Positions 62,754 to 64,000 of a DNA stretch of 64,000 bases are shown here, piece after piece. Source of the DNA: Streptomyces venezuelae. GTDB lineage: Bacteria > Actinomycetota > Actinomycetes > Streptomycetales > Streptomycetaceae. Position 1 is the first letter of the stretch; every line of letters starts with the position of its first letter. The notes beneath the pieces are model-generated. The model worked only from the letters and a program-made list of their open reading frames with translations. It was not told the origin of the DNA and did no database searches. Made by a program: the position numbers and the translations under genes. Where the stretch lies: assembly GCF_008642335.1 (NCBI RefSeq), contig NZ_CP029191.1, positions 4,898,001-4,962,000 on the forward strand, written 5' to 3'.

Positions 62754-64000
62754 TGGCCACCGCCACCGCCTCCAGCCCCGTACGAGATACGGGAATCGGC
62801 GCGCTCCTGCGTCACCGTGCCGTCGGCAAGCTCCTGCTGCTCGCCCTCGCCGCGGCGATCCTCGTGCCGATCGCCAACGCCAAGTGGGCCTCCGGCGCCT
62901 GGCCGGACGCCCTCACCGTCGACCTGACCGAGCCGCTGGCCAAGACCACCGACTGGATCATCGACAACCGCGACAGCCACCCGCTGTTCATCTACTTCCT
63001 GGGCCACGTCAGCAACGCCATCGTGCTCTCCGTGCGCGGCGTCTACCTCGTGCTGCTCGCCGCGGGCTGGGCCGGCGTGACCATCGGCGCCGGGCTGGTC
63101 GCCTGGCGCGTCGCGGGCGTCAAGCTCGCCGTCCTCGCCTCGTCGGCGTTCGCCGTGTGCGGCCTGCTCGGCATGTGGGTGCCGACCATGCAGACCCTCG
63201 CGCTGATGATCGTGGCCGTCCTCGCCTCGGTCGTCATCGGCCTGCTCCTCGGCCTCGCGGGCGGCCTCAACGACCGGATGTTCCGCATCCTGCGGCCGGT
63301 CCTCGACACCATGCAGGTGCTGCCCGCCTACGCCTACCTGCTGCCGTTCGCCCTCGTCTTCGGCATGGGCGTCCCGGCCGCCATCATCGCGACCGTCGTC
63401 TACGCGGCCCCGCCCATGGCCCGCCTCACCGCGCTCGGCCTGCGCGGCGCCGACGGCGGCGTCATGGAGGCCGTGACCTCGCTCGGCGCGACCGGCAGGC
63501 AGCGCCTCTTCTCCGCGCGCCTGCCCCTCGCCCGCAAGGAACTCCTGCTCGGCCTCAACCAGACGATCATGATGGCGCTCTCCATGGCCGTCATCGCCTC
63601 GGTGATCGGCGCGGGCGGCCTCGGCGACCGCGTCTACCAGGCCCTCTCCACCGTCGACGTCGGCCAGGCGCTCGCCGCCGGCATCCCGATCGTGCTGCTC
63701 GCCGTGGTCCTCGACCGCGTGACCGGCGCGGCAGGGGAGCGCACGGGCGCCCACGCCGAGAGCACCTCGCCGCTGCGCGGCTGGCGCGGCTGGTCGGTCG
63801 CCGCCGTCGCGACGGTCGTCGCCGCGCTCGCCGCCCGCTTCGCGGACCGCGTGGACTGGCCGACCGGCTGGGTCGTCAACATCGCCCCCTCGGTCAACAC
63901 CGGCAAGGAGTGGATGGTCGACCACATCTACACCGGCGTGCCCGTCGTCGGCGGCACCGCGGACTGGGCGGCCAACTTCACCACCTGGTTCCTCAACCCG
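62753..64000 (+). CDS. Osmoprotectant ABC permease, fused double copy (3' partial)
   Basis: Starts at ATG 62753 in the ATPase stop codon and runs open to the window end (416 codons visible). The first half has a periplasmic loop, about six spans and the EAA loop (AVTSLGATGRQRLFSARLPLA). From about residue 340 a second N-terminal-like segment starts (WPTGWVVNIAPSVNTGKEW, similar to the first half's WPDALTVDLTEPL and TDWIIDNRD), so the protein appears to hold two permease units in one chain. It lets glycine betaine or choline in with the ATPase; the binding protein should lie beyond the edge. Confidence 0.88.
   Translation, partial: MATATASSPVRDTGIGALLRHRAVGKLLLLALAAAILVPIANAKWASGAWPDALTVDLTEPLAKTTDWIIDNRDSHPLFIYFLGHVSNAIVLSVRGVYLVLLAAGWAGVTIGAGLVAWRVAGVKLAVLASSAFAVCGLLGMWVPTMQTLALMIVAVLASVVIGLLLGLAGGLNDRMFRILRPVLDTMQVLPAYAYLLPFALVFGMGVPAAIIATVVYAAPPMARLTALGLRGADGGVMEAVTSLGATGRQRLFSARLPLARKELLLGLNQTIMMALSMAVIASVIGAGGLGDRVYQALSTVDVGQALAAGIPIVLLAVVLDRVTGAAGERTGAHAESTSPLRGWRGWSVAAVATVVAALAARFADRVDWPTGWVVNIAPSVNTGKEWMVDHIYTGVPVVGGTADWAANFTTWFLNP

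Overview
This window is chromosomal core DNA of a Streptomyces. It is very GC-rich with a strong G/C third-codon bias, many genes start at GTG or TTG, -10 boxes have the TANNNT form, and several genes appear to be read from leaderless mRNAs. Gene order matches, from memory, the stretch of the S. coelicolor chromosome around SCO4777-SCO4831. I see no insertion sequence, prophage, tRNA, rRNA or CRISPR array. The first gene (a Ser/Thr kinase) and the last (an ABC permease) are cut by the window edges.

Layout. 1-8.6 kb: kinase end, succinic semialdehyde dehydrogenase, ChoD-like GMC oxidoreductase, an LAETG surface protein, a small membrane protein and two paralogous lipoproteins. 8.6-16.7 kb: chorismate mutase with a candidate Phe/Tyr leader peptide, guaA, a PNPOx-like protein, a class II aldolase-like protein, small membrane proteins and a PspC/LiaF-like membrane protein. 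16.8-18.9 kb: a PspC-headed histidine kinase with its NarL-type regulator. 19-28 kb: two secreted NlpC/P60 hydrolases (one behind a c-di-AMP riboswitch), the DNA helicase pcrA, an M23 peptidase and a lipase. 28.6-29.1 kb: icmB. 29.2-37.3 kb: a divergent five-gene system (DUF5691 and SWIM on one side; MoxR AAA ATPase, DUF5682 and VWA on the other). 37.6-48.9 kb: sucCD, a membrane-anchored XRE/sigma-like protein, a PerM-like protein, purN-purH, folD and a DUF3017 protein. 49-54 kb: a second two-component system, a small secreted tendamistat-like protein and an XRE/DUF2690 membrane protein. 54-64 kb: mdh, an MFS exporter with a divergent LysR regulator, an XRE/membrane protein pair, and a choline-to-betaine operon (aldehyde dehydrogenase, GMC dehydrogenase, ABC ATPase, permease).

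How the parts work together. The point of most interest is the 29-37 kb system. Its two divergent promoters each carry the same 15-bp block containing TTGTCAGTG, and the left one fits the RecA-NDp/PafBC DNA-damage promoter (TTGTCRGTG-N8-TANNNT) exactly. A third exact match lies directly in front of pcrA. This suggests that the MoxR/VWA/SWIM machine is switched on together with DNA repair. Other regulatory signals read from the bases are the ydaO-type riboswitch, the chorismate mutase leader, a TamR-like palindrome and overlapping hairpins before mdh, and repeated GACCCTGAT boxes between the two PspC genes. All functional statements rest on motif reading and family knowledge; no database search was possible.
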